Source: Planctomycetales bacterium
GTDB lineage: Bacteria; Planctomycetota; Planctomycetia; Pirellulales; S012-138
Direction of reading: 5' to 3'
DNA: 61,189 nt
Assembly (NCBI GenBank): GCA_015488215.1
Contig: WFOE01000255.1
Span: 1-61,189 of the forward strand
This document shows, piece after piece, positions 1 through 9,599 of the stretch. The notes beneath the pieces are model-generated. The model ran no database searches. It was given only the letters and a program-made list of their open reading frames with translations, and was not told where the DNA came from. The position numbers were made by a program, and so were the translations under genes. How positions within the stretch are numbered: the stretch's first letter is position 1; each line of letters starts with the position of its first letter.

Positions 1-1
1 C

Positions 2-43
2 CCCATCGCCCGCCAACTGCCCGGCAAGCTGGGCTACGGGTAG
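2..43 (+). CDS. Possible 3' end of a gene that starts outside the window
   Basis: A reading frame open from the window edge ends at a TAG at 41-43 and would give the tail PIARQLPGKLGYG. Thirteen codons are too few to identify anything, and the frame could be chance. It is recorded only because the next 350 bases hold no gene. Confidence 0.2.
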   Translation, partial: PIARQLPGKLGYG

Positions 44-396
44 CGGACTCGCGGCTTCGGGCGCTTTGAAAAACCTCCGTCGGGGGCCCCTTGGCCGGCA
101 CCGCCCCCTTGGTGTTCAGGGAATGCCCTGGGCGCAGAAGACTTCCTTTGGAGTGCAGCACACCCCCCGTTGCTACTAGTAACCCTGGGGGGAGAAAGTG
201 GCCCAAAATGTGCATTCTTGCTGGGGAAAGGCACAATTTTGGCAACAGATTGTGCAATAACTGCTACATTGGGCCGAGCATGGCAATGGGCGGTCTTTCA
301 CTCCGGTATGGGTTCCGCTGCCCCAGCCCGTACCACCGTGAAGACCGCCCACCTTTTTGTCCACTCGGACAGGCAAAACCAGCCAGGCCCATTACT
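44..396. other. Intergenic region, no gene seen
   Basis: No convincing coding frame is seen on either strand; the frames here are antisense extensions of the ptsI shadow. The stretch 225-265 is AT-richer than its surroundings. It contains a sequence at about 230-246 (AGGCACAATTTTGGCA) that resembles a sigma-54 -24/-12 element, with correct GG to GC spacing but one mismatch in each box. It points to the right, where no plus-strand gene lies nearby, so it may be meaningless. Confidence 0.4.
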
Positions 397-2163
397 CTAC
401 TCTACGTCAAGAATTTCCACGTCGGGGCACAGGGCGTGGATTTGTTGGGCCAGAAAGCGGCGAATCTGCCGCCCGGTGCGCAGCTCCAAGGCCCGTTGGG
501 CAATCTGGGCCGCCTGGCCAGTGGTCACCGCAGAAGCCAGGCGTTTGTTCAGCGGGATGAACGAAGGGCTCATGCTGAAGCTCCGCAGTCCCATCCCCAG
601 CAACAGCAGGAACCCGCGCGGGCTGCCGGCCATCTCGCCGCACAGGCTGACCGGCTTGCCCGCCCGCAGGCAGGTGCGGATGAGATGATGCAGCACGCGA
701 AGCACGGCCGGGCTGAGCGGCTGGCACAGGTGGCTTACCTTCGGGTTGTCCCGGTCAGCCGCCATCAAGTACTGCACCAGGTCGTTGGAGCCGATGGAGA
801 CGAAATCCACCAGGGGCAAAAAGGCGTCTATGTTGATCGCCGCGGCGGGCACTTCGACCATCATGCCAATCTGCACCGGCCCTTGTTCTTTTCCCTCGGC
901 CCGAAGTTGCCGCTGGCAACGCCGCACCAGGGCCCGCAGCCGCTGCATCTCCTCGACGATGGTCACCATGGGGAACATCAACTGCACGCAGGCCGGCGGG
1001 TTGGTCTGCACGGCGGCGGCCTGGAGCACGGCGCGGATTTGCTTCTGGAAGAACTCCGGGTGTTCAAACGACAGCCGGATCGAACGCCAGCCCAGGAACG
1101 GGTTGGCTTCGCCCCGGTGGCCCAGGTACGGGATCGTTTTGTCCCCGCCGATGTCCAGCGTGCGGATGGTGATGCGGTGCCTGGGCGTGGCCAGGATCAT
1201 GCGGCGGTAGTTTTCCAGTTGTTCGGCTTCAGAAGGGACGCTGGGGTGGGTGAGAAACAGGTACTCGGTGCGGTAGAGCCCCACGCCCGCGGCACCCACG
1301 GCTCGGGCCTGCTCCAGATCGCCCAGGCCGTTGACGTTGGCTAGCAGTTCCAGTTCCACCCCGTCGGCGGTTCGGGCCGGCTGGTCGCGGTTTTCGGCCA
1401 GTTGGTGCTGGCGGTGGACGAACTCACGTTGGAGCTTCCGGTAGGCGGCTTCGCTTTCCGGATCGGGAGCCAGAACGACCACTCCCTCGCGGCCGTCGAC
1501 GATAATCCTATCCCCGGTCTTCACCTGCCGCAGGATGTCTCGCACGCCGGTTACCGCCGGAATCCCGCGACTGCGGGCCAGGATGGCCGCATGGCTGGTG
1601 GGACCGCCGCGTTGGGTGACGATTCCGGAGACTTCGCACCCGCCCAGCGTGATGGCGTGGGAAGGGAGCAGCTCGTCGGCCACGACCACCAGCGGCTCGC
1701 CGCCTAAGGCGGCTGGTCCTTGCTTGATTACCTGGGACAAGTGGCCGCTGAGCCGCACAATCACGTCGCGCAGATCGGCCAGGCGTTCCTTGAGGAAATC
1801 GTCCTTGGTGCGGGCAAACAGCGAGGTGTATTCGTTCAACACGTGGTGTAGCGCCCCTTGGGCCGTGGTGCGGTGCTGGGTGATGTGTTCCCGCACCTTG
1901 TGCAAAAAGGCTGGGTCGTGCAGGATTGCTTCGTGGGCGTGGAAGATTTCGGCTTCCTGGGAGCCGACCTGGGAGGCCACCTTGTCGTACAGCGCGCGCA
2001 AATCGGCCGCAGCCTTCTCCACGGCCTGGTCGAAGGCTTCCAGTTCTTGCAGCAGCTCTTGTTCTTCCAGCGGTTTGCCGCGGGGATCGACGAAGACCTC
2101 GTGGATGCAATAGGCCACGCCGACCACCACGCCGGGCGAAACCGCCACTCCGCGGCGTAACAT
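397..2163 (-). CDS. ptsI: Phosphoenolpyruvate-protein phosphotransferase (PTS enzyme I)
   Basis: Enzyme I takes phosphate from PEP and passes it to HPr, the first step of the phosphotransferase system. The 588-residue length is normal for the family. The swivelling phosphohistidine domain carries GGPTSHAAILARSRGIPAV with the active His at about residue 191. The PEP-binding TIM barrel follows, with RTEYLF, LDIGGDK, MMVEVPAA and the conserved C-terminal LCGEMAG Cys motif. The ATG at 2163 has a GAGG six bases upstream. No HPr or EII gene is adjacent, and the upstream neighbour is divergent. In planctomycetes such solitary PTS parts are often thought to be regulatory (inference). Confidence 0.95.
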   Translation of the reverse strand: MLRRGVAVSPGVVVGVAYCIHEVFVDPRGKPLEEQELLQELEAFDQAVEKAAADLRALYDKVASQVGSQEAEIFHAHEAILHDPAFLHKVREHITQHRTTAQGALHHVLNEYTSLFARTKDDFLKERLADLRDVIVRLSGHLSQVIKQGPAALGGEPLVVVADELLPSHAITLGGCEVSGIVTQRGGPTSHAAILARSRGIPAVTGVRDILRQVKTGDRIIVDGREGVVVLAPDPESEAAYRKLQREFVHRQHQLAENRDQPARTADGVELELLANVNGLGDLEQARAVGAAGVGLYRTEYLFLTHPSVPSEAEQLENYRRMILATPRHRITIRTLDIGGDKTIPYLGHRGEANPFLGWRSIRLSFEHPEFFQKQIRAVLQAAAVQTNPPACVQLMFPMVTIVEEMQRLRALVRRCQRQLRAEGKEQGPVQIGMMVEVPAAAINIDAFLPLVDFVSIGSNDLVQYLMAADRDNPKVSHLCQPLSPAVLRVLHHLIRTCLRAGKPVSLCGEMAGSPRGFLLLLGMGLRSFSMSPSFIPLNKRLASAVTTGQAAQIAQRALELRTGRQIRRFLAQQIHALCPDVEILDVE

Positions 2164-2430
2164 CGCGCGCCTCGGCTCCGCGTAGGAACGGGCGGAACGG
2201 TGCCCACAGAATCCACTCTAGCGGGTTTCCGCACGGGCAAAACCCCCGGCAAGCCCGCCGCCGGGGAACTCCTTCCGCGGGCCCGAGAACCCCCTTGACA
2301 GCGTTTTCCGCCCCGGGGGTTGCCCCTGGGGGGCCGCCTCCGTAGGGTTGAAGCATCCTGGCAAGCGGCGTCCGGCCGCCACGGGCCTCCCACAATCGAA
2401 GCCTTGCGCCTTTGCAACGAAAGCGAGCCG
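2164..2430. promoter_or_regulatory. Divergent intergenic region between ptsI and the enolase-superfamily gene
   Basis: This 267-base gap must hold promoters for both flanking genes. It contains C- and G-runs (about 2295-2340) but no clear sigma-70 boxes could be assigned by eye. Confidence 0.35.
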
Positions 2431-3786
2431 ATGAGCAAACCTTCGGACATCCGCATCCTGGAAGTTTCCTGTGCTACCCAGGAAGTACCCTACCGCACGC
2501 CCATCAAGTTCGGCGGACGCGTGGTGGACCACGGCGTGTTGCTGGACGTGGCCGTAGAGGTGGAAACCCGCTCCGGCCGTCGGGGGCGCGGCCAGGGCTC
2601 GATGCCCGTGGGAAACGCCTGGGCCTGGCCCACCCAGCAGCTTTCCGGCGACCAGACCCTCCAGGCCATGCTGGCTCTGGCTCCCCGGCTGGTGGAGCTG
2701 GCCCAGGGGTTGCAAGAGACGGCCCACCCCCTGCGGCTTTGCCATCTGCTAAGCCAGCAATACGAACAGGCTGCCCAGGAGGTCCGGCAACAGTTCGAGC
2801 TGCCCGAGCCTATTCCGCGGCTGGCCCAACTGGTGGTGGCCAGTCCGCTGGAAGCCGCTTTGTTCGACGCCCAGGGCAAAGCCCTGGAAACCAACAGCTA
2901 CAACCTGCTGGGACCGGAGCACTGCTCGGAGGACCTGTCCTGCTACCTCAATGACCAGTTCCGCGGCGAGTACCTGGATCGCTACACGCTGCGGGAACCC
3001 AAGCCCCGCATGCCGCTTTACCACCTGGTGGGCGCCCTGGACCCGCTGACCCAGGCCGAAGTAACCGAGCCGGTGGGCGACGGGCTGCCCGAAACCCTGG
3101 GCGAGTGGATCCTCCGGGACGGCCTGACCCATCTGAAAATCAAGCTGGCCGGAAACGATCTGGATTGGGACATCCAGCGCGTGCTGGGCGTGGAGCAAGT
3201 GGCCCAACAGGCCCAACGCCAGCGAGGCTGCCGGCAGTGGTTCTACTCGGTGGATTTCAACGAGCAGTGCGAATCGGTGGACTACGTGCTGGAGTTCCTG
3301 CGCCGCGTGGGCGAACAGTCCCCCGAGGCCCTGGAACGTATACAGTACATCGAACAGCCTACGCACAGCGATCTGGCCGCCCATCCAGAAAACCGCATGC
3401 ACCAGGCGGCCCAGCTCAAGCCGGTGGTGATTGACGAATCGCTGGTGGATTTCCAGTCGCTGCTGCTGGCCCGGGAACTGGGCTACTCCGGCGTGGCGCT
3501 GAAAGCCTGCAAGGGCCAGAGCGAAGCGCTGCTGGCCGGAGCCGCGGCGCAGAAGTACGGGATGTTCCTCTGCGTTCAGGACCTGACCTGCCCGGGCCGG
3601 TCGTTTCTCCATTCGGCTTCGCTGGCCGCCCGTATCCCCACCGTGGCGGCCATCGAAGGCAACGCCCGACAATACTGCCCAGCCGGCAATCGTGACTGGG
3701 AAGACCGCTACCCGGGCATGTTCCGCATCACCGACGGCACCGTGGAAACCGCCCTGCTGGACGGCCCGGGCCTGGGTGGATTCTAA
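2431..3786 (+). CDS. Enolase-superfamily (mandelate racemase / muconate cycloisomerase-like) protein
   Basis: The 451-residue protein has the layout of the mandelate racemase and muconate-lactonising enzyme families: an N-terminal capping domain, then a TIM barrel. In the barrel one can see LKIKLAG (candidate catalytic Lys), SVDFNEQ, YIEQPTHSD and VIDESL (candidate metal-binding Asp/Glu/Asp), then GVALKACKGQSEA (candidate second Lys). Members abstract a proton alpha to a carboxylate; the substrate (acid sugar, dipeptide or other) cannot be read from the sequence. The ATG at 2431 is preferred over an in-frame extension to 2320 because the protein opens with a normal family N-terminus from here. 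A close functional name such as dipeptide epimerase would be a guess. Confidence 0.85.
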   Translation: MSKPSDIRILEVSCATQEVPYRTPIKFGGRVVDHGVLLDVAVEVETRSGRRGRGQGSMPVGNAWAWPTQQLSGDQTLQAMLALAPRLVELAQGLQETAHPLRLCHLLSQQYEQAAQEVRQQFELPEPIPRLAQLVVASPLEAALFDAQGKALETNSYNLLGPEHCSEDLSCYLNDQFRGEYLDRYTLREPKPRMPLYHLVGALDPLTQAEVTEPVGDGLPETLGEWILRDGLTHLKIKLAGNDLDWDIQRVLGVEQVAQQAQRQRGCRQWFYSVDFNEQCESVDYVLEFLRRVGEQSPEALERIQYIEQPTHSDLAAHPENRMHQAAQLKPVVIDESLVDFQSLLLARELGYSGVALKACKGQSEALLAGAAAQKYGMFLCVQDLTCPGRSFLHSASLAARIPTVAAIEGNARQYCPAGNRDWEDRYPGMFRITDGTVETALLDGPGLGGF

Positions 3787-4044
3787 AGCGAAAGGCGGTC
3801 ACAAAACTTGCGTCCGCAGATGTTACGCCCGAGGATTGCAGCAACGCCTGGAGGCTTTGGTGACACGGTCTTAGCCTGGGGGAGTCCGGCTTTCGTCCTG
3901 CCTTGGCCCCCTTGCAGGCAATCGGCCAGGGCCGAAAACTGGTAAGAGTTGGGCGATTCGTGCCCCCGGCAACCGAAACGCCCTATTGTCGGCGGCCCGA
4001 GGAGCCGCCCCTTTGATTCACTGTTCAAGTTCGAGGGAACTCCC
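3787..4044. other. Intergenic leader of leuC
   Basis: This 258-base gap lies between two plus-strand genes. No gene is seen. The sequence AGGGA at about 4034-4038 sits at ribosome-binding distance from the GTG at 4045. Confidence 0.4.
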
Positions 4045-5460
4045 GTGCAAAACGGCCCCAAAACCCTGTTCGACAAAATCTGGGACGCCCACGTCGTGCA
4101 CCAGGAACCGGGCATGCAGACGATTCTCTACATCGACCTGCATCTGGTGCACGAAGTCACCAGCCCGCAGGCATTCGAGGGGCTCCGCCTGGCCGGACGC
4201 CGCGTGCGTCGGCCGGAGCTGACCGTGGCCACCGTGGACCACAACGTGCCCACGACGGATCGCAGTTTGCCGATTACCGATCCGGTGGCCCGCAAGCAGA
4301 TAGAAACTCTGCGGCAGAACTGCCGGGAGTTCGGCATCCGGCTCTACGACCTGGACGACCCCCGGCAGGGAATCGTTCACGTGATTGGTCCCGAGTTGGG
4401 TTACACCCAGCCGGGAATGACCATCGTTTGCGGGGACAGCCACACCAGCACGCACGGGGCGTTCGGGGCGTTGGCCTTCGGCATCGGCACCAGCGAAGTG
4501 GAGCACGTGCTGGCCACGCAGTGCCTGTTGCAAACGCGGCCCAAGACGATGGAAATCCGCGTCGAAGGCGAGCTGCCCCCGGGAATCACGGCCAAGGACC
4601 TGATTCTTTACATCATCGGCCGCATCGGCACCGGCGGCGGGACCGGCTACGCCGTGGAATACACCGGCAGCACCTTCCGCAACCTGAGCATGGAAGGGCG
4701 GATGACCGTCTGCAACATGTCGATTGAAGCCGGGGCTCGGGCCGGCATGATTGCCCCGGACGAAAAGACGTTCGACTACCTGCGCGGGCGGCCCATGGCT
4801 CCCCAGGGGGCCGAGTTCGACAAGGCCGTGGCCCGTTGGGAACAGTTGCCCACCGACCCCGGGGCCCGCTACGACAAATCGGTCCAGTTCCAGGCGGCCG
4901 AAGTGGCCCCGCAAGTTACCTGGGGCACGAACCCCGGGCAGGTGGTTTCGGTTACCGACGTGGTTCCGGACCCGGACCAGTTGCCCGACGAAAACGACCG
5001 CAAATCGGCTCGCCGGGCGCTGGAGTACATGGGTCTGGAGCCGGGCACTCCGATGACCGAGGTGCGTGTGGACCGGGTGTTTATCGGCTCATGCACCAAC
5101 AGCCGGATCGAAGACCTGCGGGAAGCGGCCCGCGTGGTCCGAGGCTACCGCGTCGCCCCGGGCGTGCAGGCGATGGTGGTCCCGGGCAGCGGACTGGTCA
5201 AACAGCAGGCCGAAGCCGAAGGGCTGGACCGCATTTTCCGCGAAGCGGGATTCGAGTGGCGGGAAGCCGGCTGTAGCATGTGCCTGGGCATGAACCCCGA
5301 CCAGCTTTCGCCGGGCCAGCGCTGCGCTTCGACTTCCAATCGCAACTTCGAAGGGCGCCAGGGCAAGGGGGGGCGCACCCACCTGGTTTCCCCGGCCATG
5401 GCTGCGGCCGCAGCCGTCACGGGCCATTTTGTGGACATTCGGCAGTGGGACTATCGCTGA
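4045..5460 (+). CDS. leuC: 3-isopropylmalate dehydratase large subunit
   Basis: LeuC with LeuD interconverts 2- and 3-isopropylmalate in leucine synthesis. The 471 residues from the GTG start match the usual length. It opens with [12 protein letters not shown], and carries [28 protein letters not shown], then [11 protein letters not shown] and [12 protein letters not shown], which supply the three cysteines of the 4Fe-4S cluster. The GTG at 4045 is chosen because a GAGGGA precedes it and the family N-terminus begins there; the frame stays open upstream to 3949 without family similarity. leuD, normally the next gene, is absent here: 240 bases of repeat-bearing spacer and the convergent map gene follow. 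Confidence 0.95.
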   Translation: MQNGPKTLFDKIWDAHVVHQEPGMQTILYIDLHLVHEVTSPQAFEGLRLAGRRVRRPELTVATVDHNVPTTDRSLPITDPVARKQIETLRQNCREFGIRLYDLDDPRQGIVHVIGPELGYTQPGMTIVCGDSHTSTHGAFGALAFGIGTSEVEHVLATQCLLQTRPKTMEIRVEGELPPGITAKDLILYIIGRIGTGGGTGYAVEYTGSTFRNLSMEGRMTVCNMSIEAGARAGMIAPDEKTFDYLRGRPMAPQGAEFDKAVARWEQLPTDPGARYDKSVQFQAAEVAPQVTWGTNPGQVVSVTDVVPDPDQLPDENDRKSARRALEYMGLEPGTPMTEVRVDRVFIGSCTNSRIEDLREAARVVRGYRVAPGVQAMVVPGSGLVKQQAEAEGLDRIFREAGFEWREAGCSMCLGMNPDQLSPGQRCASTSNRNFEGRQGKGGRTHLVSPAMAAAAAVTGHFVDIRQWDYR

Positions 5461-5560
5461 AGGCGTGGGGGCTTGGGAGCGTAGAGGCTTGGAGGGGGTG
5501 CTTTCGCACCGGGCAAGGATCGACCTGCGGCTTGCGCGTGGAGCTTCCGCTCCAGCGGAA
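5461..5560. repeat. Dispersed intergenic repeat, copy 1
   Basis: The spacer between the convergent leuC and map genes starts with a G-rich module (GGCGTGGGGGCTTGG, later GAGGCTTGGAGG) also present at 48340, 53565 and 61170. It continues with a short hairpin TGGAGCTTCCGCTCCA at 5539-5554 shared with the copies at 38.8, 40.0 and 53.6 kb. No coding frame here is credible. The placement between two gene ends would suit a bidirectional terminator, but no U-run follows the hairpin. Confidence 0.6.
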
Positions 5561-5702
5561 AAACAATCGTCCTCGTGCTCGTACTCGCAATCGGCAGCTC
5601 GTTTTCGATGGTCGAGAAACGCCGAGCTGGAGCGTCTGCGGGTGTGTTCCAGGACGACTGGCTGGGCACTTACTCCAGGCAAAGGGCATTTGAGATAGGC
5701 AC

Positions 5703-6518
5703 TCAAACCGTAAAGCCGAAGCGGCGGAGCCAGTCGCGTTCCTGGGGCTCGGGTGGTCCGGTCAGCACCCAGGTCCCCTTGGGCGTCAGGGCTACCGTGT
5801 GCTCCACGTGGGCTGCGGGAAGTCCGTCGGCGGTGACGACCGTCCAGCCGTCTTCCCGCACGCGAATCTGCTTCCCACCCAGAGCCAGGATCGGTTCCAC
5901 GGCCAGCACCAATCCCGGCTGCAAAGGGAAGTCAGCTCCGGTTCGGGCCAGTTGGGCCGGGTGGTTGGGCACATCAGGCCGTTCGTGCAACTGGCGACCG
6001 ATGCCGTGGCCCACGTAACCCTCCACGAGTGAAAACCCCCGGCGGCGGACGTGCGCGGCCATCGCCCGGGCCACCTCTCCCCAACGCGCCGCGCGGCCCA
6101 TCCGGTCGATGGCAAGCTGCAAGGTTTCGCGGGTGGCTTGGGCCAGTTGTTCCATGCGGGATGAAAGCGGCCCCACGGCAAGCAGCACCGCCGCATCGGC
6201 GCACCAGCCCTCCAGGCGGCAGCCGGTGTCGATGGTGAGCAAATCCCCGGGCTTGAGCCGCCGCGGGCCGGGAACGCCGTGGACGATTTCCTCGTTGACC
6301 GAAATGCAACTGACGGCTGGAAACCGGGTTCGCCCAGGACGGCCTTCAAACAGCGGCTCGGCGTCGCACCGCTGGAACACGTCCCGGATGACCTGGTCCA
6401 GCTCGGCGGTAGTTACCCCGGGCCGAACGCCCCGGCCGGCTTCGCGCAACGCCTGCCAGACGACCAGTCCGGCGCGGCGCATGCGGGTCAGTTGCTCGGG
6501 GGTTTTGAGCTGGTACAC
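5703..6518 (-). CDS. map: Methionine aminopeptidase, type I
   Basis: This enzyme removes the initiator Met from new proteins. The 271 residues form the pita-bread fold. The metal ligands are visible in TIDTGCRLEGWCADAA (two Asp), GHGIGRQLHE (His), and AVEPILALGG and a later Glu near the C-terminus. The start is a GTG at 6518. It is the last gene of the ribosomal cluster, 103 bases after secY; in most bacteria adk would lie between them, and here it does not. No rpmJ or infA follows. Confidence 0.95.
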   Translation of the reverse strand: MYQLKTPEQLTRMRRAGLVVWQALREAGRGVRPGVTTAELDQVIRDVFQRCDAEPLFEGRPGRTRFPAVSCISVNEEIVHGVPGPRRLKPGDLLTIDTGCRLEGWCADAAVLLAVGPLSSRMEQLAQATRETLQLAIDRMGRAARWGEVARAMAAHVRRRGFSLVEGYVGHGIGRQLHERPDVPNHPAQLARTGADFPLQPGLVLAVEPILALGGKQIRVREDGWTVVTADGLPAAHVEHTVALTPKGTWVLTGPPEPQERDWLRRFGFTV

Positions 6519-6621
6519 GGCGGCCCATCCCGCCGCAAGAGGGCATTATCCACGGCAAAGCCGGGAAACAGCCGGCCTTGGCTGGGACTTTGGCGTAGGA
6601 CCTTGGTTGGCGTGGGAGCGG

Positions 6622-7968
6622 CTAACCTTCGATCAGGCTGGGATAGTTACGCATGACCAGGTGGCTGTCGATCTTCTGCACCAGATCGAAGGCGACGCTG
6701 ACGGCAATCAGCAGTCCCGTACCGCCGTAGAAGCTGGCCAACTGCATGTCCACGTTCATCGCTCCGGAAATGAGCGTGGGCGTGATGGCCACCACGGCCA
6801 GGAAACCGGCACCCACGTAGGTAATGCGAACCATGACCTTTTCCAGGTACTCGGCGGTTCGCTTGCCAGGGCGGTAGCCTGGGATGAAGCTGCCGTGGTC
6901 CTTGAGGTTTTCGGCGATTTCCTTGGGGTTGAAGGTGATGGCCGTCCAGAAGTAGCAGAAGAAGTAGATGAAGGCCACGTAGGCCACGTTGTAGGTGAAC
7001 GAAGTGCCTCGCTGGAACGCATCGGCCAGGTCCGCCCAGAAGCTGCCCGGATAGAGCTGGCTCAAATACCGGAACAACATGGCCGGAAACAGCAGCAGGC
7101 TGCTGGCGAAGATAATGGGCATCACGCCCGCCTGGTTCAGCCGCAGCGGCAGATACTGTCGGGTGCCGCCGTAAACGCGGTGGCCGCGAACGTGCTTGGC
7201 GCTTTGCATGGGGATGCGGCGCTGGGCCCGATAGATGAACACCACGCCTACCACCACCCCGATAAACAGCAGCACCAGCACGAGCACTTTTTCCACGCCC
7301 ATGCTCGTGGGCGTGCCGCCCAGCACCGGCCCTTCGGTCAGCAGAGGGCCGAACAGTTTGAGCAACTGGTTGGGCATCCGGGCCAGGATACCGGCCATGA
7401 TGAGCAAGCTGATTCCGTTGCCGATGCCGAACTCGTCGATCTGCTCGCCAATCCACATCAGGAAGATGGTCCCGCAGGTCATAATCAGCACGCAGGCCAA
7501 CTGCGTGCCGAAGGGGAGCGAGTCGCCGACGAGGAACTCCGAGCGGACCATCCCCAGCGAAACCATGTAGCCGATGTAGGCCCAGCTCTGGCCCAGGCAG
7601 ATAAGCACGGTGGCGTACCGGGTGTACTGGTTGATCTTGCGGCGGCCACTTTCCCCTTCCTTTTGCAACTGTTCCAGCGGGGCCCAGACGCTGGCCAGCA
7701 GTTGGAAGATAATGGCGGCGGAGATGTAGGGCATAATGCCCAGGCCGAAGATGGTCGCCTGGCTCAACTGGCTGGCGGCGAACAGGGAAACCTGCTCGAT
7801 GAACGAGCCGAACACCCCCTGCTGGGAGAACAGGTCGGCTTTGGACGTGTCCATGATGGGCAGCGGAATGTGCCAGCCCACCCGATAGATGGCCAGCAAC
7901 AGCAGCGTGAGCAGAATCTTCTGCCGCAGCTCGGGGATGGTGAAGATAATCCGCAGTTTTTCGAACAT
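6622..7968 (-). CDS. secY: Preprotein translocase subunit SecY
   Basis: SecY forms the protein-conducting channel of the inner membrane with SecE and SecG. The 448-residue protein starts MFEKLRIIFTIPELRQKI and shows about ten hydrophobic segments. The signatures FGLGIMPYISAAIIFQLL and EFGIGNGISLLIMAGI are typical. The ATG at 7968 is chosen over upstream in-frame starts at 8025 and 7980 because the family N-terminus begins there. It follows rplO by 82 bases, the standard position. Confidence 0.97.
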   Translation of the reverse strand: MFEKLRIIFTIPELRQKILLTLLLLAIYRVGWHIPLPIMDTSKADLFSQQGVFGSFIEQVSLFAASQLSQATIFGLGIMPYISAAIIFQLLASVWAPLEQLQKEGESGRRKINQYTRYATVLICLGQSWAYIGYMVSLGMVRSEFLVGDSLPFGTQLACVLIMTCGTIFLMWIGEQIDEFGIGNGISLLIMAGILARMPNQLLKLFGPLLTEGPVLGGTPTSMGVEKVLVLVLLFIGVVVGVVFIYRAQRRIPMQSAKHVRGHRVYGGTRQYLPLRLNQAGVMPIIFASSLLLFPAMLFRYLSQLYPGSFWADLADAFQRGTSFTYNVAYVAFIYFFCYFWTAITFNPKEIAENLKDHGSFIPGYRPGKRTAEYLEKVMVRITYVGAGFLAVVAITPTLISGAMNVDMQLASFYGGTGLLIAVSVAFDLVQKIDSHLVMRNYPSLIEG

Positions 7969-8050
7969 GACCCGCTCCATCCTATGGAAAAGGAAAACCT
8001 CCTGTTGGCTTCGGCAACGGGGCACTCCGTCGCCCGGAGGGCGGGAGGCA

Positions 8051-8557
8051 TCAGGCGGAGGAGTCCCCTGGGGCGGAAGCCTTCTTTTGTTTTTCGCTAA
8101 CCGGGGTGGGCGTGGGCAGCAGTTCCACGGTGCCGCCGGCGGCCTGGATTTTTTCCTGGGCCGATTTGCTGAAGCGGTGAGCAGCCACGGTCAGTTTTTT
8201 GCTCAGCGAACCGTCGCCCAGCACCTTCAGCAGGTCGTAACGTCCCTTGACCAGGTTGCAGCGACGCAGCGACTCCGGATCCACCCGGTCGCCGTCCTGG
8301 AACAGCCGTTCCAACTGGCCCACGTTCACCGTGGCCACCACCTTGGCAAAGCGGTTGTGGAAGCCGCGTTTGGGGATGCGTCGGGCCAGAGGCATCTGGC
8401 CTCCTTCGAAGCCCACCCGCTGGCTGAAACCGCTGCGGCTGCGTTGTCCCTTGTGCCCGCGGCCACAGGTCTTGCCGTGGCCGGAGCCGGGACCGCGACC
8501 GACGCGCTTGCGCCGACGGTGCTTGCAGATGCCTTGATGGACGTCGTTGAGGATCAT
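8051..8557 (-). CDS. rplO: 50S ribosomal protein L15
   Basis: The 168-residue protein has the L15 N-terminal RNA-binding motif [22 protein letters not shown], followed by [18 protein letters not shown] and the C-terminal domain. The ATG at 8557 overlaps the rpsE stop codon by four bases (ATGA), which suggests coupled translation and leaves no room for rpmD (L30), the usual gene between them. The last 20 residues are a Lys/Pro/Ser-rich tail. Confidence 0.96.
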   Translation of the reverse strand: MILNDVHQGICKHRRRKRVGRGPGSGHGKTCGRGHKGQRSRSGFSQRVGFEGGQMPLARRIPKRGFHNRFAKVVATVNVGQLERLFQDGDRVDPESLRRCNLVKGRYDLLKVLGDGSLSKKLTVAAHRFSKSAQEKIQAAGGTVELLPTPTPVSEKQKKASAPGDSSA

Positions 8558-9063
8558 GAGAGCCGTACTCCTCGCAGGCGTTCGACTTCTTCTTTGCTGC
8601 GCAGTTGAGCCAGTCCGGCAATGGCAGCTTTGGCCAGGTTTTGCGGATTGTTGGAGCCGAAGCTCTTGGTCAGGATGTCGCTGATTCCGGCCACTTCGCA
8701 CACCGCGCGAACCACTCCTCCGGCGATGATGCCCGTACCGGGCGAAGCCGGCAGCAACAGCACCTTGGAAGCCCCGTAAATCCCCCAGACCGGATGTGGG
8801 ATGGTGGTGGAGGTAGCCGTGGACCGCACCAACGGGATTTCAATCATGTTGCGGGTACCGCTTTTGATGGCCTTGTCGTAAGCCGGGGGCACTTCGTTGG
8901 CCTTGCCATAGCCCCAGCCGACCCGGCCTTGCCGGTTCCCCACCACCACCATGGCGGTGAAGCTGAACCGGCGGCCGCCTTTAATCACCGCGGCACACCG
9001 GCGCACGTTGATGACTTTATCGACCAGTTCTCCGGGGGCCGTTTCCTGACCGATTGTGGACAC
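8554..9063 (-). CDS. rpsE: 30S ribosomal protein S5
   Basis: The 169 residues include [19 protein letters not shown] (double-stranded-RNA-binding-like S5 domain) and [23 protein letters not shown] (C-terminal domain). S5 supports decoding accuracy and the mRNA entry path of the 30S subunit. The start is a GTG at 9063. It is 86 bases from rplR and overlaps rplO by four. Confidence 0.96.
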   Translation of the reverse strand: MSTIGQETAPGELVDKVINVRRCAAVIKGGRRFSFTAMVVVGNRQGRVGWGYGKANEVPPAYDKAIKSGTRNMIEIPLVRSTATSTTIPHPVWGIYGASKVLLLPASPGTGIIAGGVVRAVCEVAGISDILTKSFGSNNPQNLAKAAIAGLAQLRSKEEVERLRGVRLS

Positions 9064-9149
9064 GGGATGGCTCCTTTGGGGAGTTTCTTTCGAGACTTCG
9101 GACTTCTTTTAGACTTCTTTTTATTAGTTGGATGGCATGCGTCGAAGGG

Positions 9150-9530
9150 TTAGAACTCCAGGCCGGCTTCTCGGGCCGCATCGGCCAGGGCCTTGACCCG
9201 GCCGTGGTACTTGTACGGCCCGCGGTCGAACACCACCTCTTTCACACCGGCGGCCAGCGCCCGTTGGGCAATCAACTGGCCCACGGCTCGGGCGGCGTCC
9301 TGGTTGCCGCCGTAGGAAATCTTTTCCCGAAGCTCTTTGTCCAACGTACTGGCTGCCGCCAGGGTGTGTCCACGGGTATCGTCGATTAGTTGGGCGTAAA
9401 TGTGCTTGTGGCTGCGGAACACGCTCAACCGCGGCCGGGCCACCAGGCGGTATTTGCCTCGCAGGCGGTTGCGTACCCGCCGCGTACGCCGCCAGCGTTG
9501 GCGAGCGAGCATCTTCTGGGCGTTGGCCAT
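9150..9530 (-). CDS. rplR: 50S ribosomal protein L18
   Basis: This 126-residue 5S-rRNA-binding protein has the Arg-rich N-terminus ([16 protein letters not shown]), [19 protein letters not shown] and the C-terminal [26 protein letters not shown]. Length and order (rplF-rplR-rpsE) are standard. Confidence 0.96.
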   Translation of the reverse strand: MANAQKMLARQRWRRTRRVRNRLRGKYRLVARPRLSVFRSHKHIYAQLIDDTRGHTLAAASTLDKELREKISYGGNQDAARAVGQLIAQRALAAGVKEVVFDRGPYKYHGRVKALADAAREAGLEF

Positions 9531-9599
9531 CTTCGACGATTCCTTGCAATGTCCAGCGTGGAGGAAGTTTCCGGTTCGGTGGTTCCAGGCACCGGGAGG

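Noticed and set aside
91-1344. Long plus-strand frame opposite ptsI
   Set aside because: It is antisense to a fully convincing enzyme I gene and its translation has no family similarity. High GC at third positions explains it.
6109-8100. 663-codon plus-strand frame opposite map, secY and rplO
   Set aside because: It spans several conserved genes on the other strand and gives a His/Gln/Asp-rich nonsense protein typical of antisense frames.
8554-8557. Hidden rpmD (L30) between rpsE and rplO
   Set aside because: The two genes overlap by four bases, leaving no room.
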